Positions 51,623-60,358 of a stretch of DNA of 64,000 bases are shown piece after piece. Every line of letters starts with the position of its first letter. Positions within the stretch are counted from its first letter, which is position 1. The DNA lies in NCBI GenBank assembly GCA_045644765.1, contig JAZRHM010000029.1, positions 1-64,000 of the forward strand. The letters run 5' to 3'. Source of the stretch: JAFTYO01 sp045644765 (GTDB lineage: Bacteria > Pseudomonadota > Alphaproteobacteria > RF32 > CAG-239). The notes below the pieces were generated by a model. That model made no database searches. It was given only the letters and a program-made list of their open reading frames with translations, and was not told the origin of the DNA. Position numbers and translations under genes: made by a program.

Positions 51623-53041
51623 TTGGTATTTAAGAATATAGCATTGTATTTGATGACTACACGTTTTAGTGTGGCTGTGACGCAAAATTTAAACGGTATG
51701 GCCGGATTCTTTCAAAGACATTTTTCCGGAACCGATAATTTGCGTGTGGTTTCAATTATATTATTGCTTTTAGCCTTTGTGCTGTTTTTATTTCTTGTGA
51801 TTATATTGTATATAAAATCGCTTCTTTCTTTTATTAAAAACGATGTGTCTCCCTCTATACAAGGATCTGTAAAAGCAGATTCTTCAAAGATTTCTCAAGA
51901 ACTTGAATATGAAAAAATGAAAGAAAAAGAACTTGAACAAGAGTTGGATAAATCAAAGCGTTTAAAACAAGAAAACCAAAATAGAATTAAAAGAGAAGCA
52001 GAGCGTAAAGCACGAGAAAGTAATGCTCGTAAATTAGAAGAGAGAAAAAAATCTCAAATTGATAGTTTGTATCAAAAATCTAAGATTTTAGAAAAAAATA
52101 ATGAAGTTGAATTTGAAAGGCGAAATAAAAATTATTTCGGTACCAGAAGAGATTTTGATTGGAAAACTGATAGAGTTGTAGAATTAGATGAAGCTACAGC
52201 CGGTATAAGCTCTTTCAGATATGAACAGACATATAGAACGCTTGATTCTATGACCGGACTTATTTTGAATATGTTTGCTCGTAATATAGATTCCGGAAAA
52301 ATTGCTCAAACACTTAGAGTAAGATGTGGAGATAAAGCTTCTGAAGAAGATATTATACAATTGATTGATTCTATGAAAAATTTTATTTCATTGTGTAATA
52401 ATGGTAAATTTACCAATCTTCCGGGTGCCGAATATTTACCGACTCCTGATGAGGCGTTGTATAATTTAGCACAAGGTGATAGTACGTATTGTTTATCTAT
52501 GCTTGAAGCATTAATGAATAGTACTGTTGATAAAGGTCACAGTGTTAAAATTGCCCAAAAACGTGATATAGCTTTTATGGAAGCTTCAAATTATGCTTGT
52601 ACATTTGGTACTCTAGCCAGCCTTACAGATAAGCAGTTGGCGTTGAGCTCATTTGAACTTGCTATTGAGCTGTCTCCTAAAAATGTTAATGCATGGAGCC
52701 GCGTGGCAGATATGTATAATGTATCTTCTCTTGATAGTAAAGCGATTTGGGCTTATCAAAATGTTATAACCATGGGTGATGAGGATATTTATCCTCATCA
52801 GGTAGCAAATGCTAATATGCAAATGTCAAAATACTATTACTCACAAGGTGACAATGCAAAAGCATCAAGTTTATATTCTTACAGTCATAATTACTATTCT
52901 TCTATCGGTATAAATCAAGAATTGACTGTAAAAGAGCATGATATAATTGGTATTATAGAATCGAAACAACAAGAAGATTTACCGGATACAATTAATAAAT
53001 TGTTACATGTCTCACGACAAAGACAAGCCGGATACAGATAA
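51623..53041 (+). CDS. Membrane protein with coiled coil and TPR-like domain
   Basis: 472 aa from a TTG start with AGAGAGGAAG just upstream (an ATG at 51653 is the alternative). A transmembrane helix at about residues 44-72 (VVSIILLLLAFVLFLFLVII), a charged coiled coil (about 90-165, ELEQELDKSKRLKQEN), then a globular region with TPR-like pairs (LALSSFELAIELSPKNVNAW). May form a pair with the preceding TPR protein. Function unknown. Confidence 0.7.
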   Translation: MVFKNIALYLMTTRFSVAVTQNLNGMAGFFQRHFSGTDNLRVVSIILLLLAFVLFLFLVIILYIKSLLSFIKNDVSPSIQGSVKADSSKISQELEYEKMKEKELEQELDKSKRLKQENQNRIKREAERKARESNARKLEERKKSQIDSLYQKSKILEKNNEVEFERRNKNYFGTRRDFDWKTDRVVELDEATAGISSFRYEQTYRTLDSMTGLILNMFARNIDSGKIAQTLRVRCGDKASEEDIIQLIDSMKNFISLCNNGKFTNLPGAEYLPTPDEALYNLAQGDSTYCLSMLEALMNSTVDKGHSVKIAQKRDIAFMEASNYACTFGTLASLTDKQLALSSFELAIELSPKNVNAWSRVADMYNVSSLDSKAIWAYQNVITMGDEDIYPHQVANANMQMSKYYYSQGDNAKASSLYSYSHNYYSSIGINQELTVKEHDIIGIIESKQQEDLPDTINKLLHVSRQRQAGYR

Positions 53042-53074
53042 TAAAAAACGGAACTTAGAGTTCCGTTTTTTATT
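53040..53074. terminator. Bidirectional terminator
   Basis: AAAAAACGGAACT / AGTTCCGTTTTTT stem between convergent genes. Confidence 0.85.
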
Positions 53075-53083
53075 ATTGAAAAA

Positions 53084-53323
53084 TTATTCATTTGCTCCTG
53101 GGCATATTTTAGCCTGTTCTGCATTAAATTTTACAAATTTTTCATCAGCTTCAGAATCGTTTGCAATGGCGCCTTGAGGACATTCAGCAATACATACTCC
53201 ACAGTCAATACACACATCTGGATCCACAACTAATTGAGTTTCGCATTCATGAAAAGCATCAACCGGGCAAACGCTTGCGCAAATTTTACATTTAATGCAA
53301 CTGTCATTTACTACTGAAGGCAT
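53084..53323 (-). CDS. 2[4Fe-4S] ferredoxin
   Basis: 79 aa. Two complete clusters: CIKCKICASVCPVDAF and CIDCGVCIAECPQGAI, both C-x2-C-x2-C-x3-CP. It is therefore of the 8Fe type and not the 7Fe FdxA type, although the acidic C-terminus (KFNAEQAKICPGANE) recalls FdxA. Cytosolic low-potential electron carrier, fitting anaerobic or microaerobic life. Ribosome-binding site AGGAG. Confidence 0.9.
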   Translation of the reverse strand: MPSVVNDSCIKCKICASVCPVDAFHECETQLVVDPDVCIDCGVCIAECPQGAIANDSEADEKFVKFNAEQAKICPGANE

Positions 53324-53472
53324 AAATTATCTCCTAAAAATTGTTAACATCAATTCAAGAAATATCTTTAGAGTATTTAAAAATAAAAGCAAGTAAAATT
53401 TGCATATAACTCTTGCGAAATGTGTTTTTTATACCCATATAACAATTATGTTAATGAAAATTGGAGTGTAAC

Positions 53473-55311
53473 ATGAGTGAAAAAAGAGAATTTCAAACAG
53501 AAGTTGCTAAACTTTTAGATATTGTGATTAATTCACTTTATTCTGAGAAATATATATTTTTAAGAGAACTGATTTCTAATGCTAGTGATGCTTGTGATAA
53601 GCTAAGATATTGGTCCTTAACTAATCCGGATGTGGCAAAACCTTCGGGAAAAATGCAAATTACAATTACTCCTAATGACAAAGAACAAGTATTGACAATA
53701 TCTGATAATGGTATAGGTATGAATAAAGATGACTTGATAAATCATATAGGAACAATTGCAAAATCCGGTACGGCAGATTTTGTAAATAATGTTAAAGATA
53801 ATGGTTCTGTTGTTGATTTAATAGGTCAGTTTGGTGTTGGTTTTTATTCAGCTTTTATGGTGGCTTCCAAAGTTGAGATAGTTACAAAAAAAGCAGGAGA
53901 TGATAAAGCTTGGAAATGGGTTTCTGATGGTTTAGGCGGATATGAAATTTCTGAAGCTAAAAGAGATACAAACGGAACCGATATAAAACTATACTTAAAA
54001 GATGATGCTAAAGATTTTACTGATACAATTTATTTAAGACATATAATCAGGACATATTCTGATCATGTAGAATATCCTATTGTGCTAAATTTGGGTGAGG
54101 CTGGAGAAGAAACGGTTAATAATGCATCTGCATTATGGACCAGAAATAAGGCAGAAATTACTGATGAGCAATATAAAGAGTTTTATCATCATATTTCAAA
54201 AAACTTTGATGATCCTTGGCTTACCCTCCATTTTAAGGCAGAAGGAAGTATAGAATATAATGCTTTGTTATATGTGCCGTCAACAGCTCCTTATGATTTA
54301 TTTCAGCCAGACAGACAACAAAGTTTGAAACTATACGTAAATAAGGTGTTTATCTCGGATAAAGTAGAAGGCTTGATACCTGCTTATTTGCGCTTTGTAA
54401 AAGGTGTGATTGACAGTTCTGATTTGCCGCTTAATATTTCAAGAGAAATGTTGCAACAAAGTGCACTGTTGGCAAAGATCAAACAAGGCACTGTTTCCAG
54501 AATTTTAAAAGAACTTAAAAAACGAACGAAGGATTATGATGATTATATTAAGTTTTGGAAGGGTTTTGGTATTGCATTTAAAGAAGGTATTTACGAAGAT
54601 TTTTCAAATCGTGAAGAAGTTGCATCATTATCATTGTTTGCCAGCACATTTTCTGATGAAAAGCTAACATCTTTAGATGAATATATTTCAAGAGCAAAAC
54701 CGGATCAAAAAGCAATTTATTATGTTACCGGTGATGATGTACCTACGCTTCGTAATAATCCGCAATTGGAAGCTTTTAAAGAAAACGGAATTGAAGTGTT
54801 GCTATTAACAGATCCGATTGATGAATTTTGGACACAAACTTTAACAACCTACAAAACATTTGCAATTAAGCATATTTCAAAAGCTGAAATCGATTTAGGT
54901 GTTAAAAGAAATAATCCAAAAGCTTTAGAAGGAGATTTGCAAAAACTTACAGACATTATGAGTAAGATGTTCGAAAAAGAAGTAGGGAAGGTGGCAGTTA
55001 CGGAAAAGCTGACAACATCTCCTGCTGCATTAAATGTTGAAGATGGGCAAATGAGTATACATTTAGAACGTTTAATGCGCAATCATCAGCAACAAACAAG
55101 TTTTGCAAGTACTCGTATTTTGGAGATAAATCCATATCATCCGTTGATTATTAAGCTTTCAGAATTAACTGTTGATGAAGCAAATAAACCACAAATTGCC
55201 GATATTGCAAGACTCGTTTTAGATCAGGCAAAAATTGCTGAAGGTGAACCTGTTTCTGATCCGGCGTTTTTTGCTCTGAAATTTAGTGAGTATATAATAA
55301 AAGGCATGTAA
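53473..55311 (+). CDS. htpG: Chaperone HtpG (Hsp90)
   Basis: 612 aa from the ATG at 53473 (GGAG 6 nt upstream; the open frame begins at a TTG 12 nt earlier). GHKL ATPase: FLRELISNASDACDKLRY, ISDNGIGMNKDDL, GTIAKSGT, GQFGVGFYSAF; middle domain with NISREMLQQ. ATP-dependent folding and maturation of client proteins. Normal length for the bacterial form. Confidence 0.97.
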   Translation: MSEKREFQTEVAKLLDIVINSLYSEKYIFLRELISNASDACDKLRYWSLTNPDVAKPSGKMQITITPNDKEQVLTISDNGIGMNKDDLINHIGTIAKSGTADFVNNVKDNGSVVDLIGQFGVGFYSAFMVASKVEIVTKKAGDDKAWKWVSDGLGGYEISEAKRDTNGTDIKLYLKDDAKDFTDTIYLRHIIRTYSDHVEYPIVLNLGEAGEETVNNASALWTRNKAEITDEQYKEFYHHISKNFDDPWLTLHFKAEGSIEYNALLYVPSTAPYDLFQPDRQQSLKLYVNKVFISDKVEGLIPAYLRFVKGVIDSSDLPLNISREMLQQSALLAKIKQGTVSRILKELKKRTKDYDDYIKFWKGFGIAFKEGIYEDFSNREEVASLSLFASTFSDEKLTSLDEYISRAKPDQKAIYYVTGDDVPTLRNNPQLEAFKENGIEVLLLTDPIDEFWTQTLTTYKTFAIKHISKAEIDLGVKRNNPKALEGDLQKLTDIMSKMFEKEVGKVAVTEKLTTSPAALNVEDGQMSIHLERLMRNHQQQTSFASTRILEINPYHPLIIKLSELTVDEANKPQIADIARLVLDQAKIAEGEPVSDPAFFALKFSEYIIKGM

Positions 55312-55337
55312 TACGAGTTTGTTTTATTATATATAAA

Positions 55338-55362
55338 AAGAAGGGGCTTGCAGCCCCTTTCA
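55338..55362 (+). terminator. htpG terminator or shared hairpin
   Basis: AAGGGGCT / AGCCCCTT stem with TGC loop, between convergent genes; weak T tract. Confidence 0.6.
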
Positions 55363-55372
55363 GTTTGAGTGT

Positions 55373-55912
55373 TTAATGAGCAAGATTTGCTATCTTGTCA
55401 TTTATTTGAGTAGCATTTCCGTTGAAGCTGAAGAACTCAGCAATTTCATCGTATGTAATATTGTCGCCCAAATAAGCAAGAGGGTCATCAATATTGCCGT
55501 CTCCTAATTGTTTTCCGGTTATGTCTTCCAGATCTTCGACCAAACCGATTAAATAATCTCTGCAAATAGTATTACCTCCAATGGTAGCCTTTTGAAGAGT
55601 TTGGAGACATAAACCACAGCGCTCGACAAAGTATGCCAAAATGTCTTCTTTGCTCCAGGTGCATGTGATGTCGCTTATCCATTGACGAAGTGTAGGATAT
55701 TGAAACATCGCATGATGTTCTTTTAAGCCGAAACGACGTACAATGGTGGCTTGAGCATCCATAAGAACTTTAGGGTTAAAACCATAAACTTTTTTTCCCA
55801 ATACCATGCAATGATAATCTTCTCGGCTCATTGTCTCTCTTGCGAAAGCAAGATCAGGGTGGCGCGTTGTTACTTTCTTCGCAACGTACGCCTGTACTAA
55901 TTTTACATTCAT
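55373..55912 (-). CDS. Unknown protein, paralogue B of a tandem pair
   Basis: 179 aa. About half identical to the next gene: VQAYVAKKV, LAFARETM-x-RE-x-YHCMVL, (M/H)MFQ-x-PTLRQWI-x-DIT, DITYDEIAEFFSF-x-GNA. Globular, mostly helical, one or more conserved cysteines, no signal peptide. The start context is ATCAATTATG without a Shine-Dalgarno. The last block resembles the previous ones in ending with a helix. No family recognised. Confidence 0.65.
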   Translation of the reverse strand: MNVKLVQAYVAKKVTTRHPDLAFARETMSREDYHCMVLGKKVYGFNPKVLMDAQATIVRRFGLKEHHAMFQYPTLRQWISDITCTWSKEDILAYFVERCGLCLQTLQKATIGGNTICRDYLIGLVEDLEDITGKQLGDGNIDDPLAYLGDNITYDEIAEFFSFNGNATQINDKIANLAH

Positions 55913-55975
55913 AATTGATAATATAATTGGTTGTGTTCGAGTTTTGTAACATATTTTTTTAGTGAATACAAGTTT
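55913..55975 (-). promoter_or_regulatory. Promoter of paralogue B
   Basis: On the minus strand ACTTGTATT, then AAAAAAATATG-T-TACAAA: -35 TTGTAT, 17-bp spacer, -10 TACAAA, followed by AACACAACCAATTAT. The same arrangement precedes paralogue A. Confidence 0.55.
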
Positions 55976-56017
55976 TTTTTACCATATATAATTTATAGTA
56001 ATGGGAAATTGAAAACA

Positions 56018-56042
56018 AAAAAAGGGGCTTTTAGCCCCTTAA
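56018..56042 (-). terminator. Terminator of paralogue A
   Basis: Minus strand AAGGGGCT / AGCCCCTT with AAA loop followed by eight T. Confidence 0.8.
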
Positions 56043-56052
56043 AAAGAATGTG

Positions 56053-56613
56053 TTAGCGGGAAATTGCTTTCATCTTCTCATTAATACGAGGGGCGTTGCC
56101 TTCGTAACTGAAATATTCCGCAATTTCACCATAAGTAATGTCATTGTCTAAGTGGGAGTATGGGTGCTTTTTTGGTGAATTAAGTTGCCAATGTCCCAAC
56201 TTTTTGTTGGTAATATCTTCGAGAGTTATCATCAAATCAATAAATCCGACAAATGGATTCCTGAAAACATTACAATTACCGATAGCAGTGTCTTTAAGTT
56301 GATTGATATCAAGCGAGCTAAATTCGGCAATATAAGCTAAAACATCTTCTTTTTTCCAAGTTCCCGTAATGTCAGTTATCCACTGGCGTAAGGTAGGATT
56401 TTGAAACATCATACAGTGTTCTTCAATATTGAAACGACGCATAATGATGCTTTTTACATCATTTAAAACTTGAGAATCAAAGTGGTTAATGTTTTTCGCC
56501 AAAACCATGCAATGATATTCTTCTCGATCCATAGTCTCTCTTGCAAAAGCAAGTCCCGGATGGCATGCTGCTACTTTCTTCGCAACGTATGCCTGTACTA
56601 ATTCTGTTTTCAT
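56053..56613 (-). CDS. Unknown protein, paralogue A of a tandem pair
   Basis: 186 aa from the ATG at 56613 (MKTELVQAYVAKKV), which matches the paralogue start. An upstream in-frame ATG at 56652 lies at the -10 region and is unlikely. It carries a longer insert (about residues 110-150, NVFRNPFVGFIDLMITLEDI) than paralogue B. It shares LRQWITDITGTWKKEDVLAYI and DITYGEIAEYFSYEGNA. No Shine-Dalgarno; start context AAAATTATG. Function unknown. Confidence 0.65.
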   Translation of the reverse strand: MKTELVQAYVAKKVAACHPGLAFARETMDREEYHCMVLAKNINHFDSQVLNDVKSIIMRRFNIEEHCMMFQNPTLRQWITDITGTWKKEDVLAYIAEFSSLDINQLKDTAIGNCNVFRNPFVGFIDLMITLEDITNKKLGHWQLNSPKKHPYSHLDNDITYGEIAEYFSYEGNAPRINEKMKAISR

Positions 56614-56675
56614 AATTTTATGATAATTGGTTGTTAATAAAGTTTGTATCATATTTTTTTTTATAATACAAGTTT
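56614..56675 (-). promoter_or_regulatory. Promoter of paralogue A
   Basis: Minus strand ACTTGTATT, then AAAAAAAATATG-A-TACAAA (-35 TTGTAT, 17-bp spacer, -10 TACAAA), then AACAACCAATTAT. Nearly the same as the promoter of paralogue B. Confidence 0.55.
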
Positions 56676-56684
56676 TTTTGTAAA

Positions 56685-56718
56685 AAAAATCCCCTCACTA
56701 AATTAGTGAAGGGCTTAA
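56685..56718. terminator. thrS terminator
   Basis: CCCCTCACTAA / TTAGTGAAGGG stem (one mismatch) flanked by an A-run on the left; on the minus strand this gives a T tract. Confidence 0.7.
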
Positions 56719-56733
56719 ATCTTTGATAGACTT

Positions 56734-58665
56734 TTATTCTCCTAAATGAGGCATGGTTGCTTCTTCGGTAAGAACTTGTACAAAACTATCCAAAGACATA
56801 ACTTCTTGTTTGTCTGATCCCAGTCTTCGAACAGTGACTGTTTTATTTTCTTGCTCTTTAGCGCCGACAACAGCAATTACCGGAATTTTAGCAACTGAAT
56901 GTTCTCTGATTTTGTAATTTATTTTTTCATTACGCAAATCAGATTTTGCTGTTAAACCTGCTTTTCTTAAGGTGGCTACAACTTCTTCTGCGTATCCGTC
57001 AAATTCGCTTACAATTGGTGCTACAACAACTTGCTCAGGTGAAAGCCACAATGGTAATTTTCCGGCATGGTTTTCTATTAAGATACCTAAAAAGCGCTCG
57101 ATAGAACCAAACAAGGCTCTGTGCAGCATCACAGGACGATGTTTTTCTCCGTCTTCACCGATATAGGAAATATCAAAACGTTCAGGTAAGTTCATATCTA
57201 CCTGAATGGTTCCGCATTGCCACTCACGGCCGATTGCGTCTTTTAAGATAAATTCTAACTTAGGACCATAAAAAGCACCTTCTCCGGGATTAATTTCGTA
57301 TTCATAACCATGAGAAGTTAAGGCGTTTGCAAGAGAGTTTTCGCACAAATCCCAAATCTCATCAGAACCGATACGATAAATACTGTCAGGTCTTGTAGAA
57401 AGGTAAATTTTTACTTCTTCAAAACCAAAATCTTTATAAATGTCTAAAATAAGCTTTAAGGTTCTGATGCATTCTTCTTCCATTTGTTCAGGTGTGCAGA
57501 ATATATGAGCATCATCTTGAGTAAATTCACGAACACGCATTAATCCCATTAAAGCTCCTGATGCTTCGTAGCGATTTACTTTACCGAATTCTGCTATACG
57601 CATAGGTAAATCTCTGTAAGATTTAATGCCTTGCTTAAACACCAACAATCCACCGGGGCAGTTCATAGGTTTGATACAAAAGCACTTGTTGTCTTCGGTT
57701 GTGCCTGAATAGTTATGTGCACCATATTTATCCCAGTGTCCCGATGTTTCCCATAAGCATCTGTCCATAACAGCAGGTGTTGAAATTTCGGTATAACCGT
57801 TATTTTCTTGACGATTACGCATATATTCAATCAATTTGCGGTATATGCGATATCCTTTATCATGCCAAAATACGGCTCCCGGAGCATATTCAGGTTCAAA
57901 GTGGAACAAATCCATCTCTTTACCTAATTTACGATGGTCACGTTTAGCGGCCTCTTCTAACATGTCTAAATATGCTTTTAAATCTTTTTTATCAGCCCAT
58001 GCAGTTGCGTAGATACGTTGCAACATTTCGTTTTCTGAATTTCCGCGCCAATATGCTCCTGCAACTTTCATTAACTTAAAGGCTTCACCGATTTTTCCTG
58101 TAGACGGAACGTGAGGGCCGCGGCATAAATCAGTAAAGTTTCCCTGTTTATAAAGAGATATAACTTCTGTTTCAGGCAAATCATTAATTATTTCAGCTTT
58201 ATAATGTTCTCCCATATCTTTAAAGAACTTAATTGCTTCGTTACGGTCTAAAACAAAACGTTCTATTTTTTCGTCGCGTTTTACAATTTCACGCATTTTA
58301 GCTTCAATTTTTTCAAAATCATCAGTTGTAAAAGGTTCTTTACGAGCGAAGTCATAATAAAAGCCGTTATCAATAGCAGGACCAATTGTTACTTGAACAT
58401 TCGGCCAAAGTTCTTTCACAGCCTCGGCCATCACATGAGATGCAGAGTGGCGTAAAATGTGTAAACCTTCTTTGTCTTTTGTTGTAATAATGGTAACTGT
58501 CGAATCGGTTGTTATAGGTGTTGTCAAATCTTGCAACACATCATTAACTTTAACTGCAAGAGCAGCTTTTGCCAGCCCTTGGCTTATTTTAGCAGCAATA
58601 TCGTAACCGCTGATATTATCTGCCATCTCTAAGACACTGCCGTCAGGCAACGTAATTTTTACCAT
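56734..58665 (-). CDS. thrS: Threonine-tRNA ligase
   Basis: 643 aa, full length. TGS domain (VKITLPDGSVLEMADNISGYDIA), editing domain with HSASHVMAEA and the YCDLCRGPHVP-like LCRGPHVPSTGKIG, class II core with MNCPGGLLVF, RVREFTQDDAHIFC, EINPGEGAFYGPKLEF, and an anticodon-binding domain (EQVVVAPIVSEFDGYAEEV). The Zn ligands Cys, His and His are present. Charges tRNA-Thr, including the one at 12246-12321. Confidence 0.97.
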   Translation of the reverse strand: MVKITLPDGSVLEMADNISGYDIAAKISQGLAKAALAVKVNDVLQDLTTPITTDSTVTIITTKDKEGLHILRHSASHVMAEAVKELWPNVQVTIGPAIDNGFYYDFARKEPFTTDDFEKIEAKMREIVKRDEKIERFVLDRNEAIKFFKDMGEHYKAEIINDLPETEVISLYKQGNFTDLCRGPHVPSTGKIGEAFKLMKVAGAYWRGNSENEMLQRIYATAWADKKDLKAYLDMLEEAAKRDHRKLGKEMDLFHFEPEYAPGAVFWHDKGYRIYRKLIEYMRNRQENNGYTEISTPAVMDRCLWETSGHWDKYGAHNYSGTTEDNKCFCIKPMNCPGGLLVFKQGIKSYRDLPMRIAEFGKVNRYEASGALMGLMRVREFTQDDAHIFCTPEQMEEECIRTLKLILDIYKDFGFEEVKIYLSTRPDSIYRIGSDEIWDLCENSLANALTSHGYEYEINPGEGAFYGPKLEFILKDAIGREWQCGTIQVDMNLPERFDISYIGEDGEKHRPVMLHRALFGSIERFLGILIENHAGKLPLWLSPEQVVVAPIVSEFDGYAEEVVATLRKAGLTAKSDLRNEKINYKIREHSVAKIPVIAVVGAKEQENKTVTVRRLGSDKQEVMSLDSFVQVLTEEATMPHLGE

Positions 58666-58707
58666 TATTTTCTTTCCTTTTTATATATTGTTAAATTTTT
58701 TTAGCTT

Positions 58708-59859
58708 CTACATATTAATCAATTCGTTATAAACTGCAATAGTTTTTTCACACATAATTTGCTTGGTGAAATTATTTTTTACATATTCTATTGCTGCTTT
58801 GCCTATTTTTTCACGTTCTTTTGATGAAAGTTCCAAAGCCCATGTTAAAGCTTCGGCCAATGAATTAGCATCACCGGATATGAAGTGCTTTCCTGTTTTA
58901 CCGTCAACCAAATTTTCTAATGAACCGCCGATGTTTGATGCAACAACAATTCGTCCCATGGCTTCGCCTTCAGCTGCGATTCTGCCGAAAGCCTCAGGAT
59001 CAGTAGATGCTGATACCACAATGTCGGATATCATCATCATGGCCGGAACATCAGAGACATGTTTTATAAAAGAAAATCTTCCTTCCATACCTTTGTTTAC
59101 AATTGTTTCTTTTAATTCTTCGGTGTAGTATGTGCGTCCTTGATCATCTCCGACAAAAACGCAGAAGAAATCTTTTTCTTTTATTTTCTCTAATGCTTCA
59201 ATTAAAAGCTTTTGCCCCTTCCATCTGGTTAATCTGCCGATAAGCAAAATAATCGGTTTATCTTCAGGTAAATGATTTTCTTCCATAAGTTTAATCATTC
59301 TTTCGGCACTGACATTGTTTACGTCAAAATTTTCCATATTGACGCAACGATGAATCAGCCTTATTTTATCTTCATTACATTTGTAGTTTTTTAAAATATG
59401 CTGTTTGATATGGTTGGAAATTGCAATAACCAGATCGCCATAGGTCATCACTTTATTGTAAGCTTTTTTGATGCCTTTGGGACCCAACCCGTATGTCCCA
59501 TGAAATGTGGTTAAATATTTTGCACCTGTTTTTTTTGCAGCCCAGTATGCACTCCAAGCCGGAGCGCGAGAGCGAGCATGAACAATATTGATATCGTTTT
59601 CCTTTATGATTTTTACCAAACGACGATAGTTTAGCCAAAGTTTAATAGGATTTTTTGTTTTTAACGGTAATTTGAAGTGTGGTACTTTTATTCTATCTAA
59701 GTTATATGCCATGCGACCACCGGCAGAGGCAACAAAATTTTTTATTCCTTGTTTTTGAAGTTCTGTCGCAATTTCGATAGTTCCTAATTCTACACCACCT
59801 TGATTAAGTTCAGGTAAAACTTGTAAAACTATCGGTTTTTTATCTTTATTTTTCTTCAT
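58708..59859 (-). CDS. Glycosyltransferase family 4 protein
   Basis: 383 aa. GT-B fold: N-terminal LPELNQGGVELGTIEIATEL (acceptor side) and C-terminal Rossmann with ILLIGRLTRWKGQKLLIEAL, FVGDDQGR and ASTDPEAFGRIAAEGEAMG (EX7E-type donor site), GKTGKHF. Probably cytosolic/peripheral sugar transferase for LPS or surface glycan; substrate not decidable. About 42 nt downstream of it begins thrS in the same direction. Confidence 0.88.
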   Translation of the reverse strand: MKKNKDKKPIVLQVLPELNQGGVELGTIEIATELQKQGIKNFVASAGGRMAYNLDRIKVPHFKLPLKTKNPIKLWLNYRRLVKIIKENDINIVHARSRAPAWSAYWAAKKTGAKYLTTFHGTYGLGPKGIKKAYNKVMTYGDLVIAISNHIKQHILKNYKCNEDKIRLIHRCVNMENFDVNNVSAERMIKLMEENHLPEDKPIILLIGRLTRWKGQKLLIEALEKIKEKDFFCVFVGDDQGRTYYTEELKETIVNKGMEGRFSFIKHVSDVPAMMMISDIVVSASTDPEAFGRIAAEGEAMGRIVVASNIGGSLENLVDGKTGKHFISGDANSLAEALTWALELSSKEREKIGKAAIEYVKNNFTKQIMCEKTIAVYNELINM

Positions 59860-59913
59860 TTTAGTTTTTTAACCTCGTTTAGTTGCTATTAATTGAACGC
59901 AGTTTAAAGCAAA

Positions 59914-59942
59914 CCCGAATAAAACTCAAAGTTTTACTCAGG
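59914..59942 (-). terminator. Terminator after the 59969 gene
   Basis: Minus strand CCTGAGTAAAAC / GTTTTATTCGGG stem (12 bp with two G-T pairs), then TTTGCTTT. Confidence 0.6.
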
Positions 59943-59968
59943 CTTATGCACACAGATTTGGGTTAAAA

Positions 59969-60292
59969 TCAGTTTAATGTTTCGGATATGTTTTCTTGAA
60001 TTGATATTTCTGTTGCCGGATTCTGCTCCAAATTAGGATTAGAGTTGATTGGAGCAACTTCTACATCGTTATCTTCAGGTAATGGAATAAAGTCGCCGGT
60101 TTGATTGGGTAAAGTGTTTTGTTGCTCTTGCGTGGGAGCTTGGTTTGGGGTGGGAGCTGAGTAAGTAACTTGCTCTATGTATGTGTCTGTGTTTGATGAT
60201 GGCAACATATTGTTTCCTGCTTGAGAAGAGTATATCCCCAGTCCTCCTAAAACCAATATCATCGCACCGGTTAAATAGTAAAATTTATACAT
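59969..60292 (-). CDS. Small membrane-anchored protein with Pro/Gln/Asn-rich tail
   Basis: 107 aa. One N-terminal hydrophobic segment (FYYLTGAMILVLGGLGIYSS) that may be an uncleaved anchor or signal, then a disordered P/Q/N/T-rich tail (YSAPTPNQAPTQEQQN). AGGAG ribosome-binding site before the ATG. No family recognised. Lies between a glycosyltransferase and phage terminase. Confidence 0.6.
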   Translation of the reverse strand: MYKFYYLTGAMILVLGGLGIYSSQAGNNMLPSSNTDTYIEQVTYSAPTPNQAPTQEQQNTLPNQTGDFIPLPEDNDVEVAPINSNPNLEQNPATEISIQENISETLN

Positions 60293-60358
60293 GATATTAA
60301 CTCCTTAAAATAAAAATACAAAAAAAGATGTATGAAATATTTTTTTCTTTTCAATCTG

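Noticed and set aside
53084..53323. FdxA-type 7Fe ferredoxin
   Set aside because: Both clusters have the complete C-x2-C-x2-C-x3-C pattern, so an 8Fe protein fits better despite the similar C-terminal end.
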